From JBAZDC01 sp041654595 (lineage in GTDB: Bacteria; Pseudomonadota; Gammaproteobacteria; Burkholderiales; Burkholderiaceae_B), in NCBI GenBank assembly GCA_964551305.1, contig CAZKBT010000031.1:1-39292 (forward strand): DNA of 39,292 bases. Reading direction: 5' to 3'. Shown here piece by piece: positions 13,970-22,149 of this stretch. Each line of letters starts with the position of its first letter. Position 1 is the first letter of the stretch. The translations under genes were made by a program, and so were the position numbers. Under the pieces are notes generated by a model. That model saw nothing but the letters and a program-made list of their open reading frames with translations, was not told the DNA's origin and searched no databases.

Positions 13970-15358
13970 TTAGTGGGGATGGAAGGTGATCCGCTCGGGA
14001 ACGGGCTTGAACGTTCCCAGACGGCTCCACACCGGCATCACCAGGAAGAATGCCAAGTAGATCACGGTGCCGATCTGGCTCATGATGTTGAAAACATCGC
14101 TGGGCGCCTGGGTGCCCAGGTAGCCGAGGATCAGGAAATTGACGATGAATACGGCGTACAGGTACTTGTGCCAGGTGGGACGATAGCGGATCGATTTGAC
14201 CGGCGAGTGGTCCAGCCACGGCAGGAAGAACAGGATGACGACCGCGCCGCCCATCACCACCACGCCCCAGAACTTGGCGTCGATGACTTTGAACAGGACG
14301 GCGACGACGATCAGGATGACGGGAACGGCCACGCGCATCACGCCTTTGAGGTTGCCCTTCAGGAACAGCGCCGCGGCGGCGATCACCGCGCCGGCGGACA
14401 GTATCCAGGTGAAGTCGCTGGTCGTGGCGCGCAGCATCGAATAGAACGGCGTGAAGTACCACACCGGCGCGATGTGCGGCGGCGTCTTCATCGAGTCGGC
14501 GGGGATGAAGTTGTTGAATTCCAGGAAGTACCCGCCCATTTCAGGGGCGAAGAAGACGATGGCGGCGAAGATGATCAGGAAGCCGGCCACGCCCATGATG
14601 TCGTGCACGGAATAGTAGGGGTGGAACGGGATGCCGTCGACCGGGTGGCCCTTGGCGTCTTTAGGACCTGCCTTGATTTCGACGCCGTCCGGGTTGTTCG
14701 AGCCCACTTCATGCAGCGCGATGATGTGGGCGACGACCAGGCCGATCAGGACGAGGGGAACGGCGATGACGTGGAAAGCGAAGAAGCGGTTCAGCGTGGC
14801 GTCGGAAACGACGTAGTCGCCGCGGATCCAGATCGCCAGGTCGGGTCCGATGAAGGGAATGGCGGCGAACAGGTTGACGATCACCTGGGCGCCCCAGTAG
14901 GACATCTGGCCCCAGGGCAGCAGGTAGCCCATGAAGGCCTCGGCCATCAGAGCCAGAAAGATGGCAACGCCGAAGATCCAGACGAGTTCGCGCGGCTTGC
15001 GGTAGGAGCCGTAGAACAGGCCGCGCAGCATGTGCAGGTAGACCACCACGAAGAACATGGAGGCGCCGGTCGAGTGCATGTAGCGGATCAGCCAGCCCCA
15101 GGGGACTTCGCGCATGATGTATTCGACGGAGTCGAAGGCGAGTTTCGCATCCGGCTTGTAGTTCATGACCAGGAAGATGCCGGTCACGATCTGGATCACC
15201 AGCACGAGCAGCGCCAGGGAGCCAAAAAAGTACCAAAAATTGAAGTTTTTCGGAGCATAGTATTCGGACATATGCTCTTTGAACAGGGTGGTAAGCGGAA
15301 AGCGCCTATCTATCCAACCCAGCAGTCCTGTCGTTTCGACGGTTTTCTCGCCAGCCAT
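13970..15358 (-). CDS. petB: Ubiquinol-cytochrome c reductase, cytochrome b subunit
   Basis: A 462-aa full-length fused cytochrome b (b6 plus subunit-IV equivalents) with eight expected membrane helices. Visible family features are WGWLIRYMHSTGAS with a heme-ligand His, YLHMLRGLFYGSYR, the GYLLPWGQMSYWGA loop, RFFAFHVIAVP and FHPYYSVHD. The Qo-site motif is P298-V-W-Y rather than the textbook PEWY. The protein oxidises ubiquinol at the Qo site and reduces quinone at Qi, moving protons across the inner membrane. It sits between petA (76-bp gap) and petC (26-bp gap), all one transcription unit. Confidence 0.96.
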   Translation of the reverse strand: MAGEKTVETTGLLGWIDRRFPLTTLFKEHMSEYYAPKNFNFWYFFGSLALLVLVIQIVTGIFLVMNYKPDAKLAFDSVEYIMREVPWGWLIRYMHSTGASMFFVVVYLHMLRGLFYGSYRKPRELVWIFGVAIFLALMAEAFMGYLLPWGQMSYWGAQVIVNLFAAIPFIGPDLAIWIRGDYVVSDATLNRFFAFHVIAVPLVLIGLVVAHIIALHEVGSNNPDGVEIKAGPKDAKGHPVDGIPFHPYYSVHDIMGVAGFLIIFAAIVFFAPEMGGYFLEFNNFIPADSMKTPPHIAPVWYFTPFYSMLRATTSDFTWILSAGAVIAAAALFLKGNLKGVMRVAVPVILIVVAVLFKVIDAKFWGVVVMGGAVVILFFLPWLDHSPVKSIRYRPTWHKYLYAVFIVNFLILGYLGTQAPSDVFNIMSQIGTVIYLAFFLVMPVWSRLGTFKPVPERITFHPH

Positions 15359-15434
15359 GAAGCGGCTCCTTTGTCTATCTTACGAGGCGTATTGTGTTAA
15401 TAACGAAAGCTTAGCCCAATCCCGGGCCAAGGGA

Positions 15435-16076
15435 TCAGGCCTTGTTGTCTTCGTCTACGCCGATGGTGACGATCGAGCCGTCGGCCGAAAAAGAATAGGG
15501 CGGGACTTCGAGGTTGTCCGGCGCGGGCTTGTTGCTATAGACGCGGCCCGCCAGGTCGAAGGTCGAGCCGTGGCAAGGGCAGAAGAAGCCGCCGTCCCAA
15601 TTCGCGGGCAGGCCGGCTCCGCCCGAACCGAATGCCGTGGTCGGCGAGCAGCCCAGGTGGGTGCAGATACCGACGGCGACGAACAGTTCAGGCTTGCGCG
15701 AGCGGTATTCGTTTTTGGCGTATTCCGGCGTGAAGCCCGGGCGTTCCGAATGGGGATCCGCCAATTGGTTGTCGTGGCCCTTGAGGGTCTTGAGCTGTTC
15801 TTCGGTGCGATGCAGGAGCCAGACCGGCTTGCCGCGCCATTCGACGGTGCGCATTTCGCCGGGAGCGATGGTCGTCACGTTGACCTCGACGGGTGCGCCG
15901 GCCGCTTTCGCTTTCTCGGACGGTGCAAACGAGCTGACGAAAGGAACCACCGTCGCCGCACCGGCGACGCCGCCGACCGCACAGGCGGTCGTCACCCAGA
16001 AACGGCGGGAGGGATCCGGCACCTGATTAGGGTCGACCGCACCGGCATCGTCCAGCTGTGTCGTAATCTGACTCAT
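15435..16076 (-). CDS. petA: Ubiquinol-cytochrome c reductase, Rieske iron-sulfur subunit
   Basis: A 213-aa protein. The N-terminus carries a Tat-like twin-arginine segment SRRFWV (23-28) before a membrane helix, consistent with export of a folded Fe-S protein; tatABC is encoded in this same window. The Rieske cluster boxes are C138-T-H140-L-G-C143 and C166-P-C168-H169-G-S. The domain shuttles electrons from Qo-site quinol to cytochrome c1. The start at 16076 has AAGGA upstream, and a sigma70-like promoter lies at 16155-16183. It is the first gene of petABC. Confidence 0.96.
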   Translation of the reverse strand: MSQITTQLDDAGAVDPNQVPDPSRRFWVTTACAVGGVAGAATVVPFVSSFAPSEKAKAAGAPVEVNVTTIAPGEMRTVEWRGKPVWLLHRTEEQLKTLKGHDNQLADPHSERPGFTPEYAKNEYRSRKPELFVAVGICTHLGCSPTTAFGSGGAGLPANWDGGFFCPCHGSTFDLAGRVYSNKPAPDNLEVPPYSFSADGSIVTIGVDEDNKA

Positions 16077-16154
16077 TCTAGTATCCTTATTTCTGCCTGT
16101 TCCAAGGCATACCAATCACAGTTTTTTACTATGTAATGATTTTATCAACCGCGT

Positions 16155-16183
16155 ATTATACCGTCAGCCCGATGTTGGGTGAA
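16155..16183 (-). promoter_or_regulatory. Sigma70-like promoter of petABC
   Basis: On the - strand, TTCACC (16178-16183; 4/6 match to TTGACA) is followed after 17 bp by a perfect TATAAT (16155-16160). It lies 79 bp upstream of the petA start. The opposite strand offers TATTAT at 16154-16159 toward mscL, so divergent promoters may overlap here. Confidence 0.6.
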
Positions 16184-16200
16184 TTATCTGGGGAATAACA

Positions 16201-16659
16201 ATGAGCAAAGCACGGGGTTTCTTGCAAGAGTTCCGCGAATTCGCGGTGAAGGGCAACATGATCGATCTGGCCGTCGGGGTGATCATCGGCGCCGCGTTCG
16301 GCAAGATCATCGACTCGTTGGTGAGCGACGTGATCATGCCTTTGATCAGCTTCATCCTGGGCGGAGAAGTCGATTTCAGCAACCAGTACTGGGTATTGCG
16401 GCTGCCTGAAGGCTACGCCGGCGCGCAAACGCCCGAAGCGCTGAGGGAAGCGGGCGCGGTGCTGTTGTCGTGGGGCAATTTCCTGACCATTCTCATCAAC
16501 TTCATTCTGCTGGCCTTCGTGGTGTTCTGCCTGGTCAAGGCGGTCAATTCCGCGCGCAACAAGATAATGCATGAAAAGGCCGCCGAAGAAGAGGTCCCCG
16601 CGCCGACGCCGGAAGACGTGGCGTTGCTGCGCGAGATCCGCGACTTGCTCCGCAAGTAG
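16201..16659 (+). CDS. mscL: Large-conductance mechanosensitive channel
   Basis: A 152-aa inner-membrane protein. The N-terminal amphipathic helix is MSKARGFLQEFREFAVKGN. The pore-lining TM1 is DLAVGVIIGAAFGKIIDSLV, and TM2 is LTILINFILLAFVVFCLVKA. A charged C-terminal bundle helix (EDVALLREIRDLLRK) closes the protein. The homopentamer opens under membrane tension to release osmolytes on hypo-osmotic shock. The ATG at 16201 has GGGGA upstream. It is divergent from petA, and its stop is 1 bp from the stop of the convergent nif3 gene. Confidence 0.96.
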   Translation: MSKARGFLQEFREFAVKGNMIDLAVGVIIGAAFGKIIDSLVSDVIMPLISFILGGEVDFSNQYWVLRLPEGYAGAQTPEALREAGAVLLSWGNFLTILINFILLAFVVFCLVKAVNSARNKIMHEKAAEEEVPAPTPEDVALLREIRDLLRK

Positions 16660-16660
16660 G

Positions 16661-17437
16661 TCATATCGGATTGTCCAGGTCGACGAAATCGACCTGGACG
16701 CCGAATTGCCTGGTGATCGCCTCGCCCAGGGACTGCACGCCGTAGCGCTCGGTTGCGTGATGGCCGGCCGCGATGAAGCCGATGCCGCTTTCACGCGCCA
16801 GATGGAAGTTGGGTTCGGACGCTTCGCCGGTGATGTAGACGTCGGCGCCCGCATCGATGGCGGCTTGCATCATGCCTTGCGCGCCACCTGTGCACCAGGC
16901 GATGCGCCGGCAGGTCTGTTGTGGATTGCCGACAGTCAGCGGCCGGCGTTGCAGGCGGTCGGCGATGTGTTTTCCCAGGTTTTCCAGCGTCGGCGGCACG
17001 GCCATGGCGCCTAGCCAGATCAGGCTGTCGGGCCCGCAGGTGAGCGGCAGGCCGTCTGGATTGCGTAGCGGTTCGATGTCCAGGATGCGGCCCAGGGCGG
17101 CGTTATTGCCCAGTGTAGGATGGGTATCCAGGGGCAGATGGTAGGCAATGACGTTCAGATTGTGCTTCAGAGCCGTCGACAGCCGGGCATGCTTGAGGCC
17201 GACGATGCGCGGCGATTCGTTCTTCCAGAACCAGCCGTGATGGACCAGGACCGCATCGGCGCCGCGTTCGGCCGCGATGTCCAGCAAGGCTTGCGAAGCC
17301 GTGACACCGGCGATAATGTGGCGTATGGCGGGCGCGCCCTGCACTTGCAATCCATTGGGGCAGTAATCCTTGAATGCGTGGGCCTGCAAGGTCGTATCCA
17401 GCCACTGCACGAGTTCTTCCGTAGAAATCCGAGTCAT
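16661..17437 (-). CDS. Nif3-like dinuclear metal-centre protein (YbgI/DUF34 family)
   Basis: A 258-aa protein matching the Nif3/YbgI fold. The metal-binding pattern is visible: LVHHGWFW (His pair), AYHLPLDTHP, and near the C-terminus AAGHHATERYG. Family members form toroidal hexamers with a two-metal site; a GTP cyclohydrolase I type 2 label is common but poorly supported. I chose the ATG at 17437; the frame runs 29 codons further but into the divergent protease gene. Its start is only 22 bp from that of the protease. Confidence 0.88.
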   Translation of the reverse strand: MTRISTEELVQWLDTTLQAHAFKDYCPNGLQVQGAPAIRHIIAGVTASQALLDIAAERGADAVLVHHGWFWKNESPRIVGLKHARLSTALKHNLNVIAYHLPLDTHPTLGNNAALGRILDIEPLRNPDGLPLTCGPDSLIWLGAMAVPPTLENLGKHIADRLQRRPLTVGNPQQTCRRIAWCTGGAQGMMQAAIDAGADVYITGEASEPNFHLARESGIGFIAAGHHATERYGVQSLGEAITRQFGVQVDFVDLDNPI

Positions 17438-17459
17438 TGATGCACCTGATCCTTTTCCT

Positions 17460-18599
17460 ATGATGCGACGATTGTGGTTGATATTTGCCCAGGCGGTCAC
17501 CATCGCAACGGGTATTTTATTCATCGTGGCCGTTTTGCGTCCTGCGTGGCTGCATGGCGCACGTCCGGCCGCGCCGGACCGCGACCCCGCTCCGGCCGTT
17601 TCCTATGCGGATGCGGTGGCCCGCGCCACGCCCTCGGTGGTGAATATTTTTACGACCAGGAAGGCCGATGCGCTTTCGTCTTCGCCCGCCTTGCCCTTGG
17701 ATCCGGAACTGGAACGCTGGTTCCGCGATGCGCCCGGCTCGGACCGGCCCCGCACGACGGCCAGCCTGGGCTCGGGAGTGGTGATGCGCGCCGACGGCCA
17801 CGTCATTACCAATTTTCACGTCGTGGAGGCGGCCGAGGCGATCGAGGTGGCCTTCAGCGACGGACGCGAGGCGCCCGCCAAGCTGGTGGGGGCCGATCCG
17901 GAAAGCGACTTGGCGGTGCTCAAGGTGGACCTGACCGGGCTACGGGCCCTGCACATGGCCGACGCGATGCAACTGCGCATCGGGGACGTCGTGCTGGCCA
18001 TGGGCAATCCGTTCGGCGTGGGGCTCACCAGCACCATGGGCATCGTGTCGGCGGTCGGGCGCAATCGGCTCGGGATCAACATCTACGAGAATTTCATCCA
18101 GACGGATGCCGCCATCAACCCGGGCAGCTCGGGCGGCGCCCTGATCAATGCCGCCGGAGAGCTGGTGGGCATCAACACGGCGATTTATTCGGAAACCGGC
18201 GGCTCGCTGGGCATAGGTTTCGCCATACCCGCCCAGGCCGCGTACGAGATCGTGGAGCAGATCGTCGAGACCGGCCACGTGACGCGCGGCTGGCTGGGGA
18301 TAGAGCCTCAGGATCTGACCGACGATACGCCCGACGGGGCGGGGCTGCGGCACGACGAAGGGGTCATTATCGCCAGCGTGTTGCGCCGCGGGCCCGCCGC
18401 GCGCGCCGGCTTGCGCGTGGGGGATATCGTGCTGAGCATCGGCGACAAGCGGGTGCATGACTCCATCGGCCTGCTGAATCAGATCGCGCCGCTGGCGCCG
18501 GGCAGCAAGGTCGTGCTGGGCGTTCTGCGCGACGGCAAGAAGATCAAGGCGACGGTGACGGTGGGCAAGCGTCCCGCCACGCAGACGGGCTCGAGGTAG
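17460..18599 (+). CDS. degS: DegS/HtrA-family trypsin-like serine protease with one PDZ domain
   Basis: A 379-aa protein. A single N-terminal anchor helix (LIFAQAVTIATGILFIVAVL) precedes a periplasmic protease domain. The triad is H120 (TNFHVVEA), D150 (ESDLAVLKV) and S224 (NPGSSGGAL). One PDZ domain follows at ~275-375 (GWLGIEP, VLRRGPAARAGLRVGDIV). One PDZ plus a membrane anchor is the DegS layout: sensing misfolded outer-membrane proteins and starting RseA cleavage to release sigma-E. A general HtrA chaperone-protease role is also possible. ATGs at 17460 and 17463 are both plausible, and neither has a good Shine-Dalgarno. It is convergent with tatC. Confidence 0.88.
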   Translation: MMRRLWLIFAQAVTIATGILFIVAVLRPAWLHGARPAAPDRDPAPAVSYADAVARATPSVVNIFTTRKADALSSSPALPLDPELERWFRDAPGSDRPRTTASLGSGVVMRADGHVITNFHVVEAAEAIEVAFSDGREAPAKLVGADPESDLAVLKVDLTGLRALHMADAMQLRIGDVVLAMGNPFGVGLTSTMGIVSAVGRNRLGINIYENFIQTDAAINPGSSGGALINAAGELVGINTAIYSETGGSLGIGFAIPAQAAYEIVEQIVETGHVTRGWLGIEPQDLTDDTPDGAGLRHDEGVIIASVLRRGPAARAGLRVGDIVLSIGDKRVHDSIGLLNQIAPLAPGSKVVLGVLRDGKKIKATVTVGKRPATQTGSR

Positions 18600-18616
18600 C
18601 TAGGGCGCGTCGCGAT

Positions 18617-19393
18617 TCAATCCAGCGGCGCGATGCGGTTTTCGTCGTCCGTCTCCGCCGGCTTGGGCTTGCCCATTATGCCGGCGGCGATGATGCCGAC
18701 TTCGTACAGCAGGCATAAGGGTACTGCCAGCAGGAACTGGCTTAGCACGTCGGGCGGCGTGACGACGGCGGCCACGACGAACGCGCCGACGATGACGTAG
18801 CCGCGCGATTCGCGCAGCTTTTGCACGCTGAGCACACCGCTTTTGACCAGCAGTACGACCGCGACGGGCACTTCGAAGGTGACGCCGAAGGCCACGAACA
18901 TGGTGATGACGAAGCTGACGTAAGCCTCGATGTCCGGGGCGGGCGTGATGGATTGCGGCGCGAAGCCGGCGATGAAATGAAAGACCGTGCGAAAGACGAC
19001 GAAATAGCAGAACGCCATGCCCAGCAGGAACAGCAGGGTGCTGGACGCGATCAGGGGCAGGGCAAGGCGTTGTTCATGGCGGTAAAGGCCGGGCGCGATG
19101 AAGGCCCAGGCCTGGTAGAGCACCACGGGCAGGCCCAGGACGAAGGCCGTCAGCAAGGTGACCTTGACGGGCACCATGAAGGGCGTGATGACGCCGGTGG
19201 CGATCATCCGGGTGCCTTCGGGCAAGGAATGCAGCATGGGCTGGGCCAGCAGGTCGTAGATGTACGACGGGCCGGGGTAGATGAACAGGACGACGAAGAT
19301 CGCCAGCACCGTACCCACGGCGCGCAACAGGCGCGAGCGCAGCTCGATCAGGTGCGAAATAAAGGTGTCTTGGGTGTCGTCGGCTTGTGTCAC
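18617..19393 (-). CDS. tatC: Sec-independent protein translocase subunit TatC
   Basis: A 258-aa polytopic inner-membrane protein with six predicted helices. The N-terminal family motif FISHLIELRSRLLRAV is present, as are PGLYRHEQRLALP (contains the conserved Glu-Arg loop) and FVAFGVTFEVPV. TatC with TatB is the receptor for twin-arginine signal peptides, such as that of the Rieske protein in this window. The GTG start overlaps the tatB stop by 4 bp (GTGA), so translation is coupled. It is the last gene of the long leftward run, with its stop 17 bp from the stop of the degS-type gene. Confidence 0.95.
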   Translation of the reverse strand: MTQADDTQDTFISHLIELRSRLLRAVGTVLAIFVVLFIYPGPSYIYDLLAQPMLHSLPEGTRMIATGVITPFMVPVKVTLLTAFVLGLPVVLYQAWAFIAPGLYRHEQRLALPLIASSTLLFLLGMAFCYFVVFRTVFHFIAGFAPQSITPAPDIEAYVSFVITMFVAFGVTFEVPVAVVLLVKSGVLSVQKLRESRGYVIVGAFVVAAVVTPPDVLSQFLLAVPLCLLYEVGIIAAGIMGKPKPAETDDENRIAPLD

Positions 19394-19875
19394 GTTGTTG
19401 AGCCCGTGCGAGTCGTGGCGCCGTCGTTGTCGTCGGCCGTTTCAAAGCCCGGCAGGGGCAGGGTCTGGGTGTCCTTGGCGGGCGATGCGTCGGTTGTGGC
19501 CGCGGCGTCCGCGCTTTTGTCGCCGCTTTGCGCATCGAGGTCTGTCTTCGCCTGCTCGATCAGGTTTTCCATCGAGTTCGAGGCCTCTTTCAGCGACTTT
19601 TCGGCCTCGTCCAGGGGTTTGCGCAGTTCCTGGCCGGCTTGCGCAAGCGAGGATTTCACCGTGCTCGCCGCCTCGTCGATCTGATTCTTGAGATTGGCGA
19701 TCTGCTCCAGATCCATTTCCCGCTTGATGTCGGCCTTGACGTCGCTGACGTAGCGCTGCGCACGGCCGACCAGGTGGCCCAGCGTGCGGGCGACCTTGGG
19801 CAGGCGTTCCGGGCCGATGACGATCAGCGCGATGACGCCTATGAGCAGAAGTTCACTGAAGCTGACGTCAAACAT
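19390..19875 (-). CDS. tatB: Sec-independent protein translocase subunit TatB
   Basis: A 161-aa protein. One N-terminal membrane helix (MFDVSFSELLLIGVIALIVI) is followed by the GPERLP hinge and an amphipathic helix (KVARTLGHLVGRAQRYVSDV). Then come a long charged, probably coiled-coil stretch and a low-complexity Asp/Thr/Pro-rich tail. It bridges TatC and TatA in the Tat export complex. The order is tatA-tatB-tatC, with 36 bp to tatA. Confidence 0.95.
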   Translation of the reverse strand: MFDVSFSELLLIGVIALIVIGPERLPKVARTLGHLVGRAQRYVSDVKADIKREMDLEQIANLKNQIDEAASTVKSSLAQAGQELRKPLDEAEKSLKEASNSMENLIEQAKTDLDAQSGDKSADAAATTDASPAKDTQTLPLPGFETADDNDGATTRTGSTT

Positions 19876-19911
19876 GGCAGTGCCGTATCGCTAGCGGGAA
19901 GGACCGTGTTT

Positions 19912-20142
19912 TCACGCGTCGTTTTTTTCTTTGGCCTGGACGTCGATGGTCGAGCCTTCGTCGCTGGTTTGCTTGATGGCGGTGTCGGCCGCCTTCGTGT
20001 CATTGGCGTCATTGACGCCTTTCTTGAATCCTTTGACCGCGCCGCCCAGGTCTTCCCCGATGTTGCGCAGTTTCTTCGTGCCGAAAATCAGGGCCACGAT
20101 AAGCAGGACGATAAGCCAATGCCAGATGCTGAAGCTACCCAT
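19912..20142 (-). CDS. tatA: Sec-independent protein translocase subunit TatA
   Basis: A 76-aa protein. A short periplasmic N-terminus (MGSFSIWHW) leads into a membrane helix (LIVLLIVALIFG), the hinge TKKLRN and an amphipathic helix GEDLGGAVKGFKKGV. A polar tail ends the protein. TatA oligomers form the translocation path for folded proteins. A gap of only 11 bp separates it from hinT upstream, so the tat genes are likely co-transcribed with hinT and the his genes. Confidence 0.95.
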   Translation of the reverse strand: MGSFSIWHWLIVLLIVALIFGTKKLRNIGEDLGGAVKGFKKGVNDANDTKAADTAIKQTSDEGSTIDVQAKEKNDA

Positions 20143-20153
20143 GTGTCTGTCTC

Positions 20154-20522
20154 CTATGCGGCCGGCGCCGCGCGATTTTGCCAGGGACGTTCGCCGCCTA
20201 GAATATGTAAATGCAAGTGTCCGATTTCCTGGCCGCCGTCGGCGCCGGTGTTGGCCACCAGGCGAAAGCCGCCTTCGGGACCGGGGCGGCAGCCATTTTG
20301 TTGCGCCAATTTGTTGGCCAGTACCATCATTCTACCCAACCAGGGCGCATCGGATTCCTGTACGTCCTGCATGGAAACGATGTGACGCTTGGGGACCAGC
20401 AGCAGATGCACGGGAGCGGCCGGCGAAATATCGTGAAAGGCTACGAATTCGTCGTCTTCGTACACCTTCTTGGAGGGAATGTCGCCTTCGACGATTTTAC
20501 AGAACAGGCAGTTGTCGCTCAT
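20154..20522 (-). CDS. hinT: HIT-family purine nucleoside phosphoramidase (HinT-like)
   Basis: A 122-aa protein. An N-terminal CLFCKIVEGDIPSKKVYED segment precedes the C-terminal active site HLHLHIL (histidine triad) followed by GGERPW. HinT hydrolyses aminoacyl- and acyl-adenylates and AMP-lysine. I start at the MSDNC methionine (20522); a second ATG three codons upstream (20531) is equally possible since neither has a clear ribosome site. It sits between hisE and tatA, the usual betaproteobacterial arrangement. Confidence 0.92.
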   Translation of the reverse strand: MSDNCLFCKIVEGDIPSKKVYEDDEFVAFHDISPAAPVHLLLVPKRHIVSMQDVQESDAPWLGRMMVLANKLAQQNGCRPGPEGGFRLVANTGADGGQEIGHLHLHILGGERPWQNRAAPAA

Positions 20523-20600
20523 ATCACCCATCGCTTGTCACTACGTTGAAAAAATGCGGGTCCTAGCCTTGAGTATGCCAGTTTTTTCGGTCCGGCGGCG

Positions 20601-20948
20601 TCAGGCGGCGGAGTCGTCCTTGCGGCCCGCCTTTTCTTCCAGTCCCGAGATGCCTTGGCGGCGCGCCAGCTCGTCCAGCACCGCTTCGGGGCGCAGGCCG
20701 TAGTGCGTCAATGCCACCAGGCAGTGAAACCAGAGGTCCGCGGTTTCATGGACGATCCGGTCGGGCGCGTCGTCCTTGGCCGCCATGACCAGCTCGGTGG
20801 CTTCCTCGCCGATCTTTTTCAGGAAGGCATCGGGGCCGCGCGACAAGAGCTTGGCCGTGTATGACTGCTCGGGATCGCCGCCGCGCCCGGGCAGGCGGGT
20901 TTCCAGCAGATCGGCCAACCGGCCGAGCAGGTCGCGGGTCTGCGTCAT
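20601..20948 (-). CDS. hisE: Phosphoribosyl-ATP pyrophosphatase
   Basis: A 115-aa all-alpha MazG-like enzyme. The motifs KKIGEEATELVMAAK and ETADLWFHCLVAL carry the Glu/Asp metal ligands. It removes pyrophosphate from PR-ATP, step 2 of histidine synthesis. Here it is a separate gene, not fused to hisI as in enteric bacteria. Its ATG overlaps the hisI stop by 4 bp. Confidence 0.95.
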   Translation of the reverse strand: MTQTRDLLGRLADLLETRLPGRGGDPEQSYTAKLLSRGPDAFLKKIGEEATELVMAAKDDAPDRIVHETADLWFHCLVALTHYGLRPEAVLDELARRQGISGLEEKAGRKDDSAA

Positions 20949-21346
20949 TTATAGATGTGCTCCGGATCTTTCAGTACGGGATCGGTGATGGTCCAGGCGG
21001 CGCGGTCGCCCTGGCGGTCCAGGCGGCGAAAGAAGCAGCTTTCGCGGCCCGTGTGGCATGCGATGCCGCCGTCCTGCACGACCTTGAGCAGGATGACGTC
21101 GCCGTCGCAATCCAGGCGGACTTCCCGGACGTGCTGCACGTGCCCGGATTCTTCGCCTTTGCGCCAGAGACGCTGCCGCGACCGGGAATAGTACACGGCG
21201 CGGCCGGTGGCGACGGTTTCCTGGATGGATTGCGCGTTCATCCAGGCCACCATCAGGATGGAGCCGGAATCGGCGTCCTGCGCGATCGCGGGAACGAGCC
21301 CGTCGTCGTCATAGCGGATCTCATCGAGCCAGTCGGGGTGGGTCAT
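20945..21346 (-). CDS. hisI: Phosphoribosyl-AMP cyclohydrolase
   Basis: A 133-aa stand-alone HisI. Visible features are MVAWMNAQSIQET, YYSRSRQRLWRKGEESGHVQ (split core) and the zinc-binding cysteines C80 (LDCDGD), C97 (IACHTG) and C104 (ESCFF). It opens the purine ring of PR-AMP, step 3 of the pathway. It starts inside an ATGA overlap with hisF and ends in one with hisE, so the three are translationally coupled. Confidence 0.95.
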   Translation of the reverse strand: MTHPDWLDEIRYDDDGLVPAIAQDADSGSILMVAWMNAQSIQETVATGRAVYYSRSRQRLWRKGEESGHVQHVREVRLDCDGDVILLKVVQDGGIACHTGRESCFFRRLDRQGDRAAWTITDPVLKDPEHIYK

Positions 21347-22149
21347 GTCGATAGCCTTACGGGTATGCCTTGGGCGGCCATGAACTGTTTTGCCTGTCCG
21401 ACCGTGTACTCGCCGTAGTGGAAGACGCTGGCGGCGAGCACGGCGCTTGCGCCGCCCTGCGTGACGCCGTCGGCCAGATGCTGCAGCGTGCCGACGCCGC
21501 CCGAGGCGATCACGGGCACGGGCACGGCGTCGGAGACCGCGCGTGTCAGCTCCAGGTCGAAGCCCGATTTCGTGCCGTCGCGGTCCATGCTGGTCAGGAG
21601 CAGCTCGCCCGCGCCGTAGCCGGCCATTTTTCGTGCCCAGTCGATGACGTCGATGCCGGTGGCCTTGCGTCCGCCGTGGGTGAAGATTTCCCATTTCGCG
21701 GGCGCATCCGCCGCGCTGGTGCGGCGCGCGTCGATGGCCACGACGATACATTGCGAGCCGTGATAGTCGGCGGCTTCGCGCACCAGCTCGGGGTTGGCGA
21801 CGGCGGCGCTGTTGATCGATACTTTGTCGGCGCCGGCATTGAGCAGGCGCTGGATGTCGGAAACCTGCCGCACGCCGCCGCCCACCGTCAGGGGAATGAA
21901 TACCTGGCCGGCAACCGCCTCAATGATGGGCAGGATCAGGTCGCGGTCGTCGCTGGTCGCCGTGATGTCCAGGAAGGTGAGCTCGTCGGCGCCTTGTTCG
22001 TTGTAGCGACGGGCGATTTCGACGGGGTCGCCCGCGTCGACCAGGTCGACGAAGTTCACGCCCTTGACGACGCGCCCCGCCGTGACGTCGAGGCAGGGGA
22101 TGATGCGCCGGGTCAGGCCGGACGCGGTCGTGCCGGTATCGGTGCTCAT
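21343..22149 (-). CDS. hisF: Imidazole glycerol phosphate synthase, cyclase subunit
   Basis: A 268-aa (beta/alpha)8 barrel. It has the catalytic Asp in IIPCLDVTAGRVVKG and the second in LLTSMDRDGTKSG. Phosphate-binding loops are GGGVR and ASGGVGT. With HisH it forms the bienzyme that makes IGP and AICAR from PRFAR and glutamine-derived ammonia, linking histidine to purine synthesis. The ATG at 22149 overlaps the hisA stop by 4 bp; the frame runs further upstream only inside hisA. Confidence 0.96.
   Translation of the reverse strand: MSTDTGTTASGLTRRIIPCLDVTAGRVVKGVNFVDLVDAGDPVEIARRYNEQGADELTFLDITATSDDRDLILPIIEAVAGQVFIPLTVGGGVRQVSDIQRLLNAGADKVSINSAAVANPELVREAADYHGSQCIVVAIDARRTSAADAPAKWEIFTHGGRKATGIDVIDWARKMAGYGAGELLLTSMDRDGTKSGFDLELTRAVSDAVPVPVIASGGVGTLQHLADGVTQGGASAVLAASVFHYGEYTVGQAKQFMAAQGIPVRLST

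Noticed and set aside
13964..15400. A 478-codon + strand reading frame opposite cytochrome b
   Set aside because: It is antisense to a clear petB; the Asp/His/Glu-rich translation is typical of shadow frames.
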